Of a DNA stretch of 40,737 nt, positions 16,376 to 25,516 are shown piece after piece. The DNA is from 38-11 sp964539975 (GTDB lineage: Bacteria > Bacillota > Clostridia > Tissierellales > Dethiosulfatibacteraceae), in the NCBI GenBank assembly GCA_964539975.1, contig CAZIKK010000021.1, positions 1-40,737 on the forward strand, read 5' to 3'. Numbering within the stretch: position 1 is the stretch's first letter; each line of letters begins with the position of its first letter. The position numbers and the translations under genes are program-made. Under the pieces are notes generated by a model, which was given only the letters and a program-made list of their open reading frames with translations, was not told where the DNA came from and made no database searches.

Positions 16376-18409
16376 ATGATTGAACAAGTTATGAAAAGAG
16401 AAGGTGCCATCCAAGCCTTTGATCTTTCAAAGGTAATTCAAGCCATGGAAAAAGCGTTTGTTGAAACCGGCGTCAGTCTTAACGATCCCCTCCGTGAGCT
16501 TGCTTTGTCAAGCGCACAGAAACTATCAAAAAAGATTGTTCATATTGAAGAAATCCAAGATGCTGTGGAAACAACCTTGATGGAAAGGGGTTATTACCAG
16601 GTGGCAAAAGCTTATATTTTGTATCGCGAGGAACACGCCAAGATGCGACTAGGTATCTCTCATTACATCAACAAAATTGACGAATACATGGATCAAGTGG
16701 ACTGGCGCGTGAGAGAAAATTCTAACGCCCATTATAGTTATGGCGCCCTCAATAAATTCATCTCAGAAATGCAGTCACGAGATTATTGGTTAAACCGAGT
16801 GTACCCCTCTGAAATAGCCAATGCTTACAAAAATGGAGATTTTCATATCCATGATTTGGGTTCTCTAACGGTATATTGTTGCGGGTACTCATTGTTAGAT
16901 ATCATTGTCAAAGGGGTAAAAGGTATCAGCAATATCCCAAACTCAAAACCAGCCAAGCATTTTGGAAGTTTGTTGGCTCAAATAGCCAATCTCACCACCA
17001 TTTTTCAAAATGAAATTGCAGGTGCGGTTGCTTTTAGCTCTTTTGATACTTTAACCGCTCCATTTGTCAAAGAGGATGGATTGAGTTATAAGAGGGTCAA
17101 ACAAATCATGCAAAGCTTTGTTTTTCAGGTCAATTCTAATAGCAGAGGCGGTGCTGAGCCAGCTTTCTCCAACTTGACATTTGATTTAATGGTGCCTGAC
17201 GATTTGAAAAATAAACCTGCCATTGTGGCAGGCAATGTCTTGTCTTACTCTTATTCTCATTGCCAACATGAAATGGATATGATCAACAGGGCGTTTTACG
17301 AAGTGATGCTTGAAGGAGATGCTAACGGAGCTGTGCACAGTTATCCTATCCCTACTTACAACATTCACAAAGCCTTTGACTGGGACAGAGAAAATGAACA
17401 CCTATTATGGGAAATGACAGGAAAGTATGGCATCCCCTATTTCGCTAATTTCATCAATTCAGATATGTCTCCTGAAGATGCTAGAAGCATGTGTTGTCGA
17501 TTGCGACTTGATAAACGAGAACTGGTAAAACGCAATGGTGGATTATTTGGTTCTGGAGAAAAGACAGGATCCATCGGCGTTGTTACTTTGAATCTGCCTA
17601 GATATGCTTATGAAGCCAAGTCTAGAGAAGAATTTTATAGAATCTTAGACCGAAATCTCATATTGGCGAAACGATCTCTAATGATTAAACGAAAGTTTCT
17701 AAATTTGCAAGTTACACGAGGTCTTTTACCCGCCTTCAAAGAATATATTGGGACATTGGATAATCACTTCAGCACCATTGGCTATGTGGGTGGCAATGAA
17801 ATGTGTGTCAATCTCATCGGTCAAGATATTACCACCAATGAAGGTTACAGCCTAATGTTTGACGTTCTGGAGTATATGCGTAGCAGAATTCAGGATTTTC
17901 AGGAGGAAACTGGAGATTTGTTCAACCTTGAGGCTACACCGGCAGAAAGTACAGCCTACAAATTGGCAGCAAAAGACCAGAAGATGTATAAAAGTATTAT
18001 TACTCAAGGCCAACAAGCTCCCTATTACACAAACAGCTGTCATATTCCTGTGGACCAAGTCACTGATATTCATTCCCTCTATCAGCACCAACACAAGTTG
18101 CAGTCTCTGCACACTGGCGGCACTGTTATCCACAACTATCTTGAAAGTTCTATCTCAGGAGAGAAGGCAAAAGCAATTGTGAAGTATGTTACTGAGAACT
18201 TTGAGGCTCCGTATACTTCTCTTTCTCCCGTCTATAGCATCTGTTCTGTTCACGGTTTTTTGCATGGCAATGTGTCGTCTTGTCCTCACTGTGGAGAAGA
18301 AGCTGTGGCTTATCAACGGGTAACTGGATATATTCGTCCCGTAAATCGCTTCAACGATGGCAAGAAAGAAGAGTTTAAAGATCGGCATCAACTCAAAGGG
18401 GATATCTAA
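16376..18409 (+). CDS. nrdD: Anaerobic (class III) ribonucleoside-triphosphate reductase
   Basis: A 677-residue glycyl-radical enzyme that reduces ribonucleotides to deoxyribonucleotides without oxygen. An ATP-cone regulatory domain is at the start (about residues 1-90), followed by the catalytic barrel. Near the C-terminus are a zinc-site cysteine pair (CPHCG) and the radical loop RVTGY, with the radical glycine at about residue 651. The start at 16376 is supported by AAGGAGC; an upstream in-frame TTG at 16355 has no ribosome site. The gene is downstream of a cobalamin riboswitch and is followed by nrdG with one base between stop and start. B12 control implies that the cell also has a B12-dependent reductase elsewhere. 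Confidence 0.95.
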   Translation: MIEQVMKREGAIQAFDLSKVIQAMEKAFVETGVSLNDPLRELALSSAQKLSKKIVHIEEIQDAVETTLMERGYYQVAKAYILYREEHAKMRLGISHYINKIDEYMDQVDWRVRENSNAHYSYGALNKFISEMQSRDYWLNRVYPSEIANAYKNGDFHIHDLGSLTVYCCGYSLLDIIVKGVKGISNIPNSKPAKHFGSLLAQIANLTTIFQNEIAGAVAFSSFDTLTAPFVKEDGLSYKRVKQIMQSFVFQVNSNSRGGAEPAFSNLTFDLMVPDDLKNKPAIVAGNVLSYSYSHCQHEMDMINRAFYEVMLEGDANGAVHSYPIPTYNIHKAFDWDRENEHLLWEMTGKYGIPYFANFINSDMSPEDARSMCCRLRLDKRELVKRNGGLFGSGEKTGSIGVVTLNLPRYAYEAKSREEFYRILDRNLILAKRSLMIKRKFLNLQVTRGLLPAFKEYIGTLDNHFSTIGYVGGNEMCVNLIGQDITTNEGYSLMFDVLEYMRSRIQDFQEETGDLFNLEATPAESTAYKLAAKDQKMYKSIITQGQQAPYYTNSCHIPVDQVTDIHSLYQHQHKLQSLHTGGTVIHNYLESSISGEKAKAIVKYVTENFEAPYTSLSPVYSICSVHGFLHGNVSSCPHCGEEAVAYQRVTGYIRPVNRFNDGKKEEFKDRHQLKGDI

Positions 18410-18410
18410 A

Positions 18411-18896
18411 ATGGCCTCTTACATCGGTTACAAAGGGATTATCCACAACGTTCTCAATGACGCACCTTTTATTGGAGCGATCGTCATTGCAAAGTCCTGT
18501 CATTATGGCTGTGAACACTGCATCAACGATCATTTGAAGAACACCATGCCTATGTTGTATGATCCTCCTGAAGCCATCCTTCAGCAAGTGTTGGCAAATG
18601 GTTTGAATGAAGGGATCATTTTTTCGGGCTTGGAATGGACTGAACAGCCAAAAGATTTGTATGTTCTTACCCGCATGGCTTTGACGTATAGTCTTAAAGT
18701 CATGATTTACACCCATCACACAGAATCCCAATTTTTTAAGATTCTTCCCCAATTAAAAAACCAGCCCGTCTTTTTCAAGTTTGGTGCTTATGAAAAAGAC
18801 AAGACTGTGGATCATTATTATTCTCATCAGGTAAAATTGGCTACTTCCAACCAATACATTGTTTGGGGACAAAAGAAACAGGATGAAGTATCCTAA
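18411..18896 (+). CDS. nrdG: Class III reductase activating enzyme, radical SAM
   Basis: A 161-residue radical-SAM activase that would install the glycyl radical on NrdD. The 4Fe-4S motif CxxxCxxC is present as CHYGCEHC near residues 31-38. Where most radical-SAM activases have a GGE/DP motif that contacts SAM, this protein reads SGLEW; I recall similar SGLEW forms in clostridial activases, so it looks like a subfamily trait. The start at 18411 has AAAGGGG upstream; a longer reading would lie inside nrdD. Its end overlaps the convergent permease gene by 4 bp and no terminator is visible. Confidence 0.85.
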   Translation: MASYIGYKGIIHNVLNDAPFIGAIVIAKSCHYGCEHCINDHLKNTMPMLYDPPEAILQQVLANGLNEGIIFSGLEWTEQPKDLYVLTRMALTYSLKVMIYTHHTESQFFKILPQLKNQPVFFKFGAYEKDKTVDHYYSHQVKLATSNQYIVWGQKKQDEVS

Positions 18897-20230
18897 AGTC
18901 TAAGAAATAACCACCATGTTCTGTATATGAAAAGGATACTGACTATCACTAGCGTGGTAAGCATGGGTGCGTATTTAATGGTGGTTGCGTTTGGATAGAG
19001 TTTATTCCCATTTCCTATTAACACAATCACTTGGTGGAAAGGCAAGACAAAGTGAGCACATACAGCAATATAGGATAAAAACATCACCATCACAGGATCG
19101 GCTTTGCCGCTACTAATAAGTAGCAATCCAGGCAAAGCTACCGATAAGGTGGTGATATTGCTTCCCAGTACCATATGCAAAACCATGGATACTAAGACCA
19201 CAACCAAAATGTACATGGTGTTGAACTCTTTCGGGAAAAAAGAGATGAGATTAGAAAAAAGCAAATCAGATGTTCCGCTATAAGTCATGACCCTACCTAT
19301 TGAGAAAGCCGCCGTCAAAAATACCATCAACTTCAAATCCACGCATTTCAAGTCTTTCTTGCTTAGCATATTTGTTGAAAACATTGCCAACGAACCTAGT
19401 ATGACAATAATGGTTCCAGAAATACCATGAAGACTTTCCGTTGCCCACAAAACAACAACCACTGCAATAATAGAAAGGTTTATTTTATCTCTCTTCGTGA
19501 TGTTCTGTTTTTCCATTTTGGGTGTTCTCTCTGCCTTGTTGTATTCAATGATATCTTTCTTGAAGACAAACAAAAATCCTGCACAAGCAATCATATAGAA
19601 CATAAGAGACGGCACCGCCATGTATTTGATCCAGGTTGTTTCTGATATTTGTATATTGGCAATGTTCAACAAGGCGTTGTTGAGTATCAAGTCTCCTCGT
19701 ATTAACGTCATATTGATGAATACAGATGACGCGTGTATCCAAAACATCCACACGTTTTGAGAATTTTTTGATAATTTGATCCCCCCAAAAAATTCTTTGA
19801 TGATTAATGATAGTAGGATGATTCTCGAAAAAGGTTGTGGGATCACAAATATCATAACAAACTGCAAAATGAATATTATGACGAATAGTCTTATATAATT
19901 TCTACCATATTTGTGAAGGTAAGGTTCAATGAGTTTCTGGGCCAATTTGCTATTGGAAATTCCCTGAGAAAACACATATGAAAACACAATCATCACAAAC
20001 GTTTCCGACAAAGGAAAGTTCAGTACTTCAATAAGAGGTGTTTGACCAAAAATCGCAAACATCACTAAAAGAAAGATAGATGCGTACAACTTGTTGACAA
20101 ATCCCTTTGTCCACCAAATGATTGTCAACACCAAAGCCGCCAATACCATACTTTGATTGAAGTTTAGACCTAATGGTCTAAAGAATATTAATGTCAAAGG
20201 TAAGATCAATGCTAAAATGTGGTTTTTCAT
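18893..20230 (-). CDS. SLC13/DASS-type anion permease
   Basis: A 445-residue, highly hydrophobic transporter with roughly ten to twelve helices in two similar halves, best matching the SLC13 (CitT/ArsB superfamily) carriers of di- and monocarboxylates. The segment ATESLHGISG resembles the family's conserved loop before the second half. It starts divergently from the third activator gene, 133 bp apart. The shared region has no GG-N10-GC sigma-54 box, so it is probably sigma-A driven. Its proximity to the C4 operon suggests a short organic acid, but no substrate can be assigned. It ends overlapping nrdG. Confidence 0.75.
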   Translation of the reverse strand: MKNHILALILPLTLIFFRPLGLNFNQSMVLAALVLTIIWWTKGFVNKLYASIFLLVMFAIFGQTPLIEVLNFPLSETFVMIVFSYVFSQGISNSKLAQKLIEPYLHKYGRNYIRLFVIIFILQFVMIFVIPQPFSRIILLSLIIKEFFGGIKLSKNSQNVWMFWIHASSVFINMTLIRGDLILNNALLNIANIQISETTWIKYMAVPSLMFYMIACAGFLFVFKKDIIEYNKAERTPKMEKQNITKRDKINLSIIAVVVVLWATESLHGISGTIIVILGSLAMFSTNMLSKKDLKCVDLKLMVFLTAAFSIGRVMTYSGTSDLLFSNLISFFPKEFNTMYILVVVLVSMVLHMVLGSNITTLSVALPGLLLISSGKADPVMVMFLSYIAVCAHFVLPFHQVIVLIGNGNKLYPNATTIKYAPMLTTLVIVSILFIYRTWWLFLRL

Positions 20231-20294
20231 GATGCCTCCGTCTATGAAATTTATGTTATTAATCTAGTGATGTATAAAAAAAGATACGTTTTTT

Positions 20295-20323
20295 CGTTTC
20301 ACAAGTGGTCATTATGGTATAAT
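20295..20323 (+). promoter_or_regulatory. Predicted extended -10 promoter of activator 3
   Basis: A perfect TATAAT (20318-20323) is preceded by TGG, an extended -10 element. The -35 (CGTTTC at 20295-20300) is poor, which extended -10 promoters tolerate. It lies 40 bp before the start codon at 20364. Confidence 0.55.
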
Positions 20324-20363
20324 ATCCTTGCATGACAAAATCTTTACAAGGGGAGTAAATAAT

Positions 20364-21788
20364 ATGGCCGTGCATCATTCAAATTTTTTATCCAAGTATT
20401 CCGTCACATTGTCTCAGTTAGAAACTATCTTCGAGAATTCATTTGATGGCCTCTTTGTGACCGATAAGAATAATGTGTTGATTTTTGTCAATGAGTCTGC
20501 ATCCAGACCTTTGGGGAAATCTCCTGAGGAGTTGATCGGGAAAAATGTTCAAGATTTCATCAATATGAAATTGTATAATCGGTCATCTTCCGCTATGGCT
20601 AACCATACCAAGAAACCCGTCACCTTGCTTGTTGAAACTGTAACTGGAAACAACTCTATTTCCACTTCTGTCCCCATCCTGGAAAATGGAGAGGTGATGA
20701 TGGTCATCACAAATATTCGAAATGCCAAGACCATTGAATCCTACGTAAAAGAACTAGAATCCGAAAGAAAGAATGCCAAGCTTTACAAGACTACCGCTAA
20801 CTATTTGAATTTTGCCTACGGCGGAAACACGAAAATTATTGCTGATAGTCCAAAAATGAAAGCCATCTTAAAGGGCGTGGATAATGTTTCCAATTCTGAT
20901 TGTTCTATCTTGTTGCAAGGTGAATCCGGAACCGGCAAAGAAGTCATTGCTTCATTGATTCACCAAACCAGCAAAAGATCATCCGAGCCTTTCATTCCTG
21001 TCAATTGTTCTGCCATTCCCCATGAATTAATCGAATCAGAATTATTTGGTTACGAAAAGGGAGCCTTCACTGGTGCAAGAGAAAAAGGCAAACCAGGTTT
21101 TTTTGAAATTGCCAACAAAGGCACTCTCTTTTTAGATGAGATTGGCGATATGCCTATAGCTATGCAATCCAAACTGCTTAGAGTCTTAGAAAACGGTGTT
21201 TATCAACGTTTAGGTGGAGTGGATTACATCACTTCGAATGTTCGGATCATCTCGGCTACCAACAAAGATATACTTGAGTTGATTGACGCGGGAAAATTCA
21301 GAGAAGATTTGTTCTACCGAATCAGCGTCATGCCTTTCCATCTGCCTCCTCTTCGAAAAAGAACCGAAGATATTATTCCGCTTGCTGAACATTTTTTGGA
21401 GCAACTCAATAATAAATATGGTAAAAACAAATACTTTCATGCCGATTTGTTAAAAATGTTGCTTTCCTACACATGGCCCGGAAACATACGGGAATTGAAA
21501 AACGTCATCGAAAGAATCTATTTGGTAACTCCGGGCAATAAAATCCATCTTCAAGAAGAGTTTTTCCGATTCGTCCCTATCCAAAAGTTTAAAAATGATA
21601 CCTTTATGGATGGTTCAGACAAGCCGTTAAAGACTATGATTGAAGACATCGAAAAAGATTTCATCGTAAAGACATTAGATTCTCTAGACGGAAAAATCAA
21701 CGAAGCTGCCGAAAAACTTGGTATGCATAGAACCATGTTGTACAAAAAAATGAAAAAATACGAAATAGACAAGGACAATTATAAATAA
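20364..21788 (+). CDS. Sigma-54 activator (PAS, AAA+, Fis-type HTH), C4 operon
   Basis: A 474-residue enhancer-binding protein. A PAS domain spans about residues 10-120. The AAA+ domain has Walker A GESGTGKE, a classical GAFTGA loop and Walker B TLFLDEIG. A Fis-type helix-turn-helix ends the protein (INEAAEKLGMHRTMLYKKMKKY). The start at 20364 follows AAGGGGAG; an earlier ATG at 20328 has no such site. Its closest sigma-54 target is the leftward operon whose promoter is at 29192-29207, and it converges on the last gene of that operon with a 10-bp overlap. It is more AtoC/NtrC-like than the other two activators here. The signal is unknown; a C4 acid or its CoA ester is a reasonable guess. Confidence 0.88.
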   Translation: MAVHHSNFLSKYSVTLSQLETIFENSFDGLFVTDKNNVLIFVNESASRPLGKSPEELIGKNVQDFINMKLYNRSSSAMANHTKKPVTLLVETVTGNNSISTSVPILENGEVMMVITNIRNAKTIESYVKELESERKNAKLYKTTANYLNFAYGGNTKIIADSPKMKAILKGVDNVSNSDCSILLQGESGTGKEVIASLIHQTSKRSSEPFIPVNCSAIPHELIESELFGYEKGAFTGAREKGKPGFFEIANKGTLFLDEIGDMPIAMQSKLLRVLENGVYQRLGGVDYITSNVRIISATNKDILELIDAGKFREDLFYRISVMPFHLPPLRKRTEDIIPLAEHFLEQLNNKYGKNKYFHADLLKMLLSYTWPGNIRELKNVIERIYLVTPGNKIHLQEEFFRFVPIQKFKNDTFMDGSDKPLKTMIEDIEKDFIVKTLDSLDGKINEAAEKLGMHRTMLYKKMKKYEIDKDNYK

Positions 21789-23341
21789 GAAATGGTCTTT
21801 TTTAGATTTCCCCACTCTTCATAGAATATTTCTTCAGGCATCCTTTTAAGGTGTTTGATTATCGGCTTAAATCCCATTTTTCCCAAGACATCTTTTTCAA
21901 GATCGATGCCTGGAGCTATTTCAATTAATTCTAAGCCCTCTTCTGAATTCTTAAAAACTGCCCTTTCTGTTACATAATAAACCGTTTGATTTGTTTTTCT
22001 TGCATAGTCCCCTGAAAAGGTGATTTGTTCTACATGATCCACAAACTTTTTGTTTTTTCCTTCTTTTACTATGGATAATTTTCCATCTTCTATTTTTGTT
22101 TCTAATTCCCCTGCTGTAAATGTCCCACAAAATACAACAAATGTTGAATTCTGAGTGATATTGATAAATCCTCCACACCCAATAGGTTTGTTGTTAAATC
22201 TGCTTACATTCAGATTTCCTTTCTTGTCTGCTTGCGCCAATCCTAAAAAAGCCTTGTCCACGCCAGTCCCATCATAATAATCAAATTGTGCGGATTGTTC
22301 TATGATGGCTTCAGCATTCACTGTATGTGCAAAATCCAGACCAGAAGCAGGCACTCCTCCTATCCCTCCTCCTTCAGTGGTTAGGCATATCTCGTCAAAA
22401 ACTTCTTCCTCTGCGGTTATGTTTGCTATTCCTTCAGGTGTTCCTATACCTAAGTTGATGATATCGCCTCGCTTTAAGAACATTGCTGCCCTTCTGCAAA
22501 TGATCTTTTTCTCATTCAACTTCATTTTTCCCACGCAATCAGTAGATACTTTTATATCTCCGCTATAAACTGGGTTATAATACGTTCCCATCGTTTGAAA
22601 ATGGTTTTCCGGTTTTGCCATTAGTATGTAATCAACCAGTATCCCTGGTATTTTAACTTCTTTAGGGTGTATGCTGTTTGATTTGACAATGTTTTCTACT
22701 TCGACAATCACAATCCCACCACAAGCTTTGGTTGCCTGGGCGATTGTTAACAGTTCTAACATGACACCATCTTTCGTTGTCGCAATATTTCCTTTTTCAT
22801 CCGCAATGTTCCCTCTAAGGAGTGCCACATCAATTCTAGGAAGCTTATAATACATCCATTCTTCTTCCTTGAAATTCACGATCTCAACCAAATCTTCCTT
22901 AGATATGTCGTTGCATTTTCCGCCTTCCATTCTAGGATCAACAAAGGTGTTCAATCCAACTTTTGTGAATAACCCTCCTCTTTTCCCAGCAATGTATCTA
23001 GGAAGGACTGATAAAACGCCTTGCGGTAGATTGTAAGCCTCTACTTTGTTTTCCATAACTAATTTTTGAATTCTTGGTCCTCCTCCACCGATATGTCCTG
23101 TCACATATTTCTTCAATAATCCTTCATGAGCCAAATGGTGAATGCCTTTGTCTTTAAAATTTCCTGAAGCCGATGGGCAATAATAGGTTAAGTTTTTAGG
23201 TCTATTCTGTTTCAAATAATGGTTTTCTAAAGAAATCACTGATTCTTCTGGCATTCCTACCAAGCCAAATGATGTCGTGTAGATTACGGCTTCATCTCTA
23301 ATATATTCATGCAAATCTTCTGCTTTTATAAATTTCGGCAT
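21779..23341 (-). CDS. Family I CoA-transferase, fused alpha-beta type (copy 2)
   Basis: A 520-residue cytoplasmic CoA-transferase with both halves in one chain, as in YdiF and propionate CoA-transferase. It moves CoA between acyl-CoAs and free acids such as acetate or 3-hydroxybutyrate by way of a glutamyl-CoA thioester. The catalytic glutamate is in TTEGGGIGGVPASGLDF. The start at 23341 follows AAAGGAG; a longer reading to 23383 has no ribosome site. It is the last gene of the C4 operon and is similar along its length to the copy at 25517-27067, indicating a duplication. It overlaps the convergent activator gene by 10 bp. Confidence 0.9.
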   Translation of the reverse strand: MPKFIKAEDLHEYIRDEAVIYTTSFGLVGMPEESVISLENHYLKQNRPKNLTYYCPSASGNFKDKGIHHLAHEGLLKKYVTGHIGGGGPRIQKLVMENKVEAYNLPQGVLSVLPRYIAGKRGGLFTKVGLNTFVDPRMEGGKCNDISKEDLVEIVNFKEEEWMYYKLPRIDVALLRGNIADEKGNIATTKDGVMLELLTIAQATKACGGIVIVEVENIVKSNSIHPKEVKIPGILVDYILMAKPENHFQTMGTYYNPVYSGDIKVSTDCVGKMKLNEKKIICRRAAMFLKRGDIINLGIGTPEGIANITAEEEVFDEICLTTEGGGIGGVPASGLDFAHTVNAEAIIEQSAQFDYYDGTGVDKAFLGLAQADKKGNLNVSRFNNKPIGCGGFINITQNSTFVVFCGTFTAGELETKIEDGKLSIVKEGKNKKFVDHVEQITFSGDYARKTNQTVYYVTERAVFKNSEEGLELIEIAPGIDLEKDVLGKMGFKPIIKHLKRMPEEIFYEEWGNLKKTISYL

Positions 23342-23403
23342 GACAAACTCCTTTTTGAAGGGTCCCGATAGAATCGCTCTCATTCCATCGGGACCTATCT
23401 TAT

Positions 23404-24147
23404 TTATATCACATATGATCCACCATTGATGTTAAGCGTAACCCCGTTTACAAATCCTGCCTCGTCAGTAGCCAAGTAGAGGACTGCTGCAGCCACTTCC
23501 TCTGGTTCGCCTTTTCTTCCAACTGGAATGGTTGCCAATAGTTTTTCTACCACTTTTTCCGGAATCTTCTGTGTCATTTCTGTGTTGATAAACCCAGGAG
23601 CAACGACATTCACAGTAATATTCTTTCTGCCTAATTCTTTTGAAAGCGTCTTTGTGATCCCGATAATACCTGCTTTTGATGCTGAATAGTTCGCTTGGCC
23701 AAAGTTGCCTTCAACGCCTGACAAAGAACTGATGTTGATGATTCTGCCTCCACCGTTTTCAGCCATCATGCCACTGGCATACTTGCTACATAAGAAAACA
23801 GATTTTAAATTGACATCTAGGACTTTATCCCATTGATCTTCTGTCATTTTCTTTAATGTGGCGTCCATGGTTATGCCTGCATTATTCACAAGAATGTCTA
23901 GTTTGCCATACGCTTCTACCGTCTTGTTGATTAAGCTTTCTACCTCTTCAGATTTGGTGACATCGCACTTGATTGCCATCCCACTTCCTCCAAAATTTTC
24001 AAAACTTTCCACAACCGCCATACAACCTTCCAAATTGATATCGGTCACAACCACTTTTGCACCTTCTTTAGCCAACCTTAAAGCGATGTATTTCCCAATA
24101 CCTCTTGCCGACCCTGTTACAATGGCGACTTTATCTTTAATTCTCAT
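23404..24147 (-). CDS. SDR dehydrogenase, FabG or acetoacetyl-CoA reductase type
   Basis: A 247-residue short-chain dehydrogenase/reductase. The nucleotide-binding motif GSARGIG, the NNAG motif and the catalytic YSASK with an upstream Ser are all present. The family interconverts 3-oxoacyl and (R)-3-hydroxyacyl thioesters. In this operon, oxidation of (R)-3-hydroxybutyryl-CoA to acetoacetyl-CoA is more likely than fatty-acid synthesis. A free (R)-3-hydroxybutyrate dehydrogenase role is an alternative. The ATG at 24147 is preferred over a TTG at 24150, which lies only two bases from the GGAGG. Confidence 0.85.
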   Translation of the reverse strand: MRIKDKVAIVTGSARGIGKYIALRLAKEGAKVVVTDINLEGCMAVVESFENFGGSGMAIKCDVTKSEEVESLINKTVEAYGKLDILVNNAGITMDATLKKMTEDQWDKVLDVNLKSVFLCSKYASGMMAENGGGRIINISSLSGVEGNFGQANYSASKAGIIGITKTLSKELGRKNITVNVVAPGFINTEMTQKIPEKVVEKLLATIPVGRKGEPEEVAAAVLYLATDEAGFVNGVTLNINGGSYVI

Positions 24148-24162
24148 CAAGTCCTCCTTCGG

Positions 24163-25455
24163 TTAATAGAATATCGGTGATATCAACATTATGAATCCTG
24201 CAGCGATCAATGACATAACGACTGTTGTCATAAACACATGCTTGTATCCTTTTGCGTATGAAACACCGCTCAGTGAGAAAAATACAACAACCACAGAGTT
24301 CCAAGGAAGTGAGTCAAATCCTAAAGATGAAGTTGAGATTAATCTATGAAGCAGTTCTGGGTGGTAACCCCAAGCCAAGAAATCTCCACCAAACAGTTCA
24401 AGAATCATGGTCATACTACCTGAAGATGACCCTGTCATTGCTGAGAAAACACTGGTTACAGATACGACTTTCAACAATCCAGGAATGTTTGAGTTTAACA
24501 ACACATCTTTCATAACTTCGAAGAAAGGTGCTGCTTCAACCGTTCTAGCGACACCAACTACCACTGAAACATATACCAATGGCATGATCCCGTTTACGAT
24601 TCCATCATTAACTGTTTTGAATTTGTCCTTCATTGCGGTATTGAATAAGACCATCCCAACGATACTCGCGATAATCAAACCAATGACGATGTCCAGTTTC
24701 AGCAAGTTGATTAAAACTAGTGCTGTGATTATGGGAATAATTGAAAGAACAGCATTTGGGGCGATTTTTTCTAACTCATCTTCATTTAGATCTACAGATG
24801 CAATATTGTCAAATTCTGATAAATCAAAGTTTTTCTCACTATTCTTCATAATGAATTTAATGTAAAAATATGCCATCACGCAGTAAACAATACTTGCCAA
24901 TATCCCAACGATTGGTGCTGCCAACAAGTCCGTTCCAAAGTAGTTGGTTGGGATAATATTCAAGATTTGTAGACTTCCTGGTAAAATTCCAACAGGTGGA
25001 ATCGTTCCAATCATAGCTATTCCAGGAAAGTAAGCCCATGGAATTCTAAGTCGTTTGAACAAACTCTTTCCAATTGGGAGTAAGAAAAATACGATTACAA
25101 AGATACTGACGCCACCATAAAGCAATATCAAAGTGATGGCACAAAAGGCAAAGATAGAATACTTATCTCCCGCTTTGTTAGCAATTGTATTTGCCAATCT
25201 CCAACCTGCACCACTGTCCTCTAACACTTTCCCAAATACCGCTCCAAAGGCAAACAGCAACAGGTATCTTCCAGCAAAATTTGTAAAACCTGCCATATAA
25301 GGACCAGCCCATGTTTCTGCTATTCCCATTCCACTAAATATGGCAATGATACCGCTTACGACCAGTGTAACGACCAATAGATTGATTTTTCGCCATGCTC
25401 CAATCATAAGAACCGCAAAACCGACTAAAATTCCAATTCCACTCAATGTTTCCAT
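24163..25455 (-). CDS. GntP-family organic acid permease
   Basis: A 430-residue transporter with about 12 membrane helices, resembling the GntP (gluconate/hydroxybutyrate) H+ symporter family. It lies inside an operon for CoA activation and oxidation of C4 acids, and known GntP relatives include D-3-hydroxybutyrate permeases, so a short hydroxy or keto acid is the likely substrate. The duplicated halves are separated by a charged cytoplasmic loop near residues 205-235. The start has AGGAGG upstream. The operon may therefore import its substrate itself. Confidence 0.8.
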   Translation of the reverse strand: METLSGIGILVGFAVLMIGAWRKINLLVVTLVVSGIIAIFSGMGIAETWAGPYMAGFTNFAGRYLLLFAFGAVFGKVLEDSGAGWRLANTIANKAGDKYSIFAFCAITLILLYGGVSIFVIVFFLLPIGKSLFKRLRIPWAYFPGIAMIGTIPPVGILPGSLQILNIIPTNYFGTDLLAAPIVGILASIVYCVMAYFYIKFIMKNSEKNFDLSEFDNIASVDLNEDELEKIAPNAVLSIIPIITALVLINLLKLDIVIGLIIASIVGMVLFNTAMKDKFKTVNDGIVNGIMPLVYVSVVVGVARTVEAAPFFEVMKDVLLNSNIPGLLKVVSVTSVFSAMTGSSSGSMTMILELFGGDFLAWGYHPELLHRLISTSSLGFDSLPWNSVVVVFFSLSGVSYAKGYKHVFMTTVVMSLIAAGFIMLISPIFY

Positions 25456-25516
25456 TTATGACCCTCCTTTTATTTGACAAGCTTCTGAGCTTCGCACAGA
25501 AGCTTGTTTTTAACAA

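Noticed and set aside
20231..20363. A sigma-54 promoter between the SLC13 permease and activator 3
   Set aside because: No GG-N10-GC pair occurs on either strand; the one close case has 12 bases between GG and GC.
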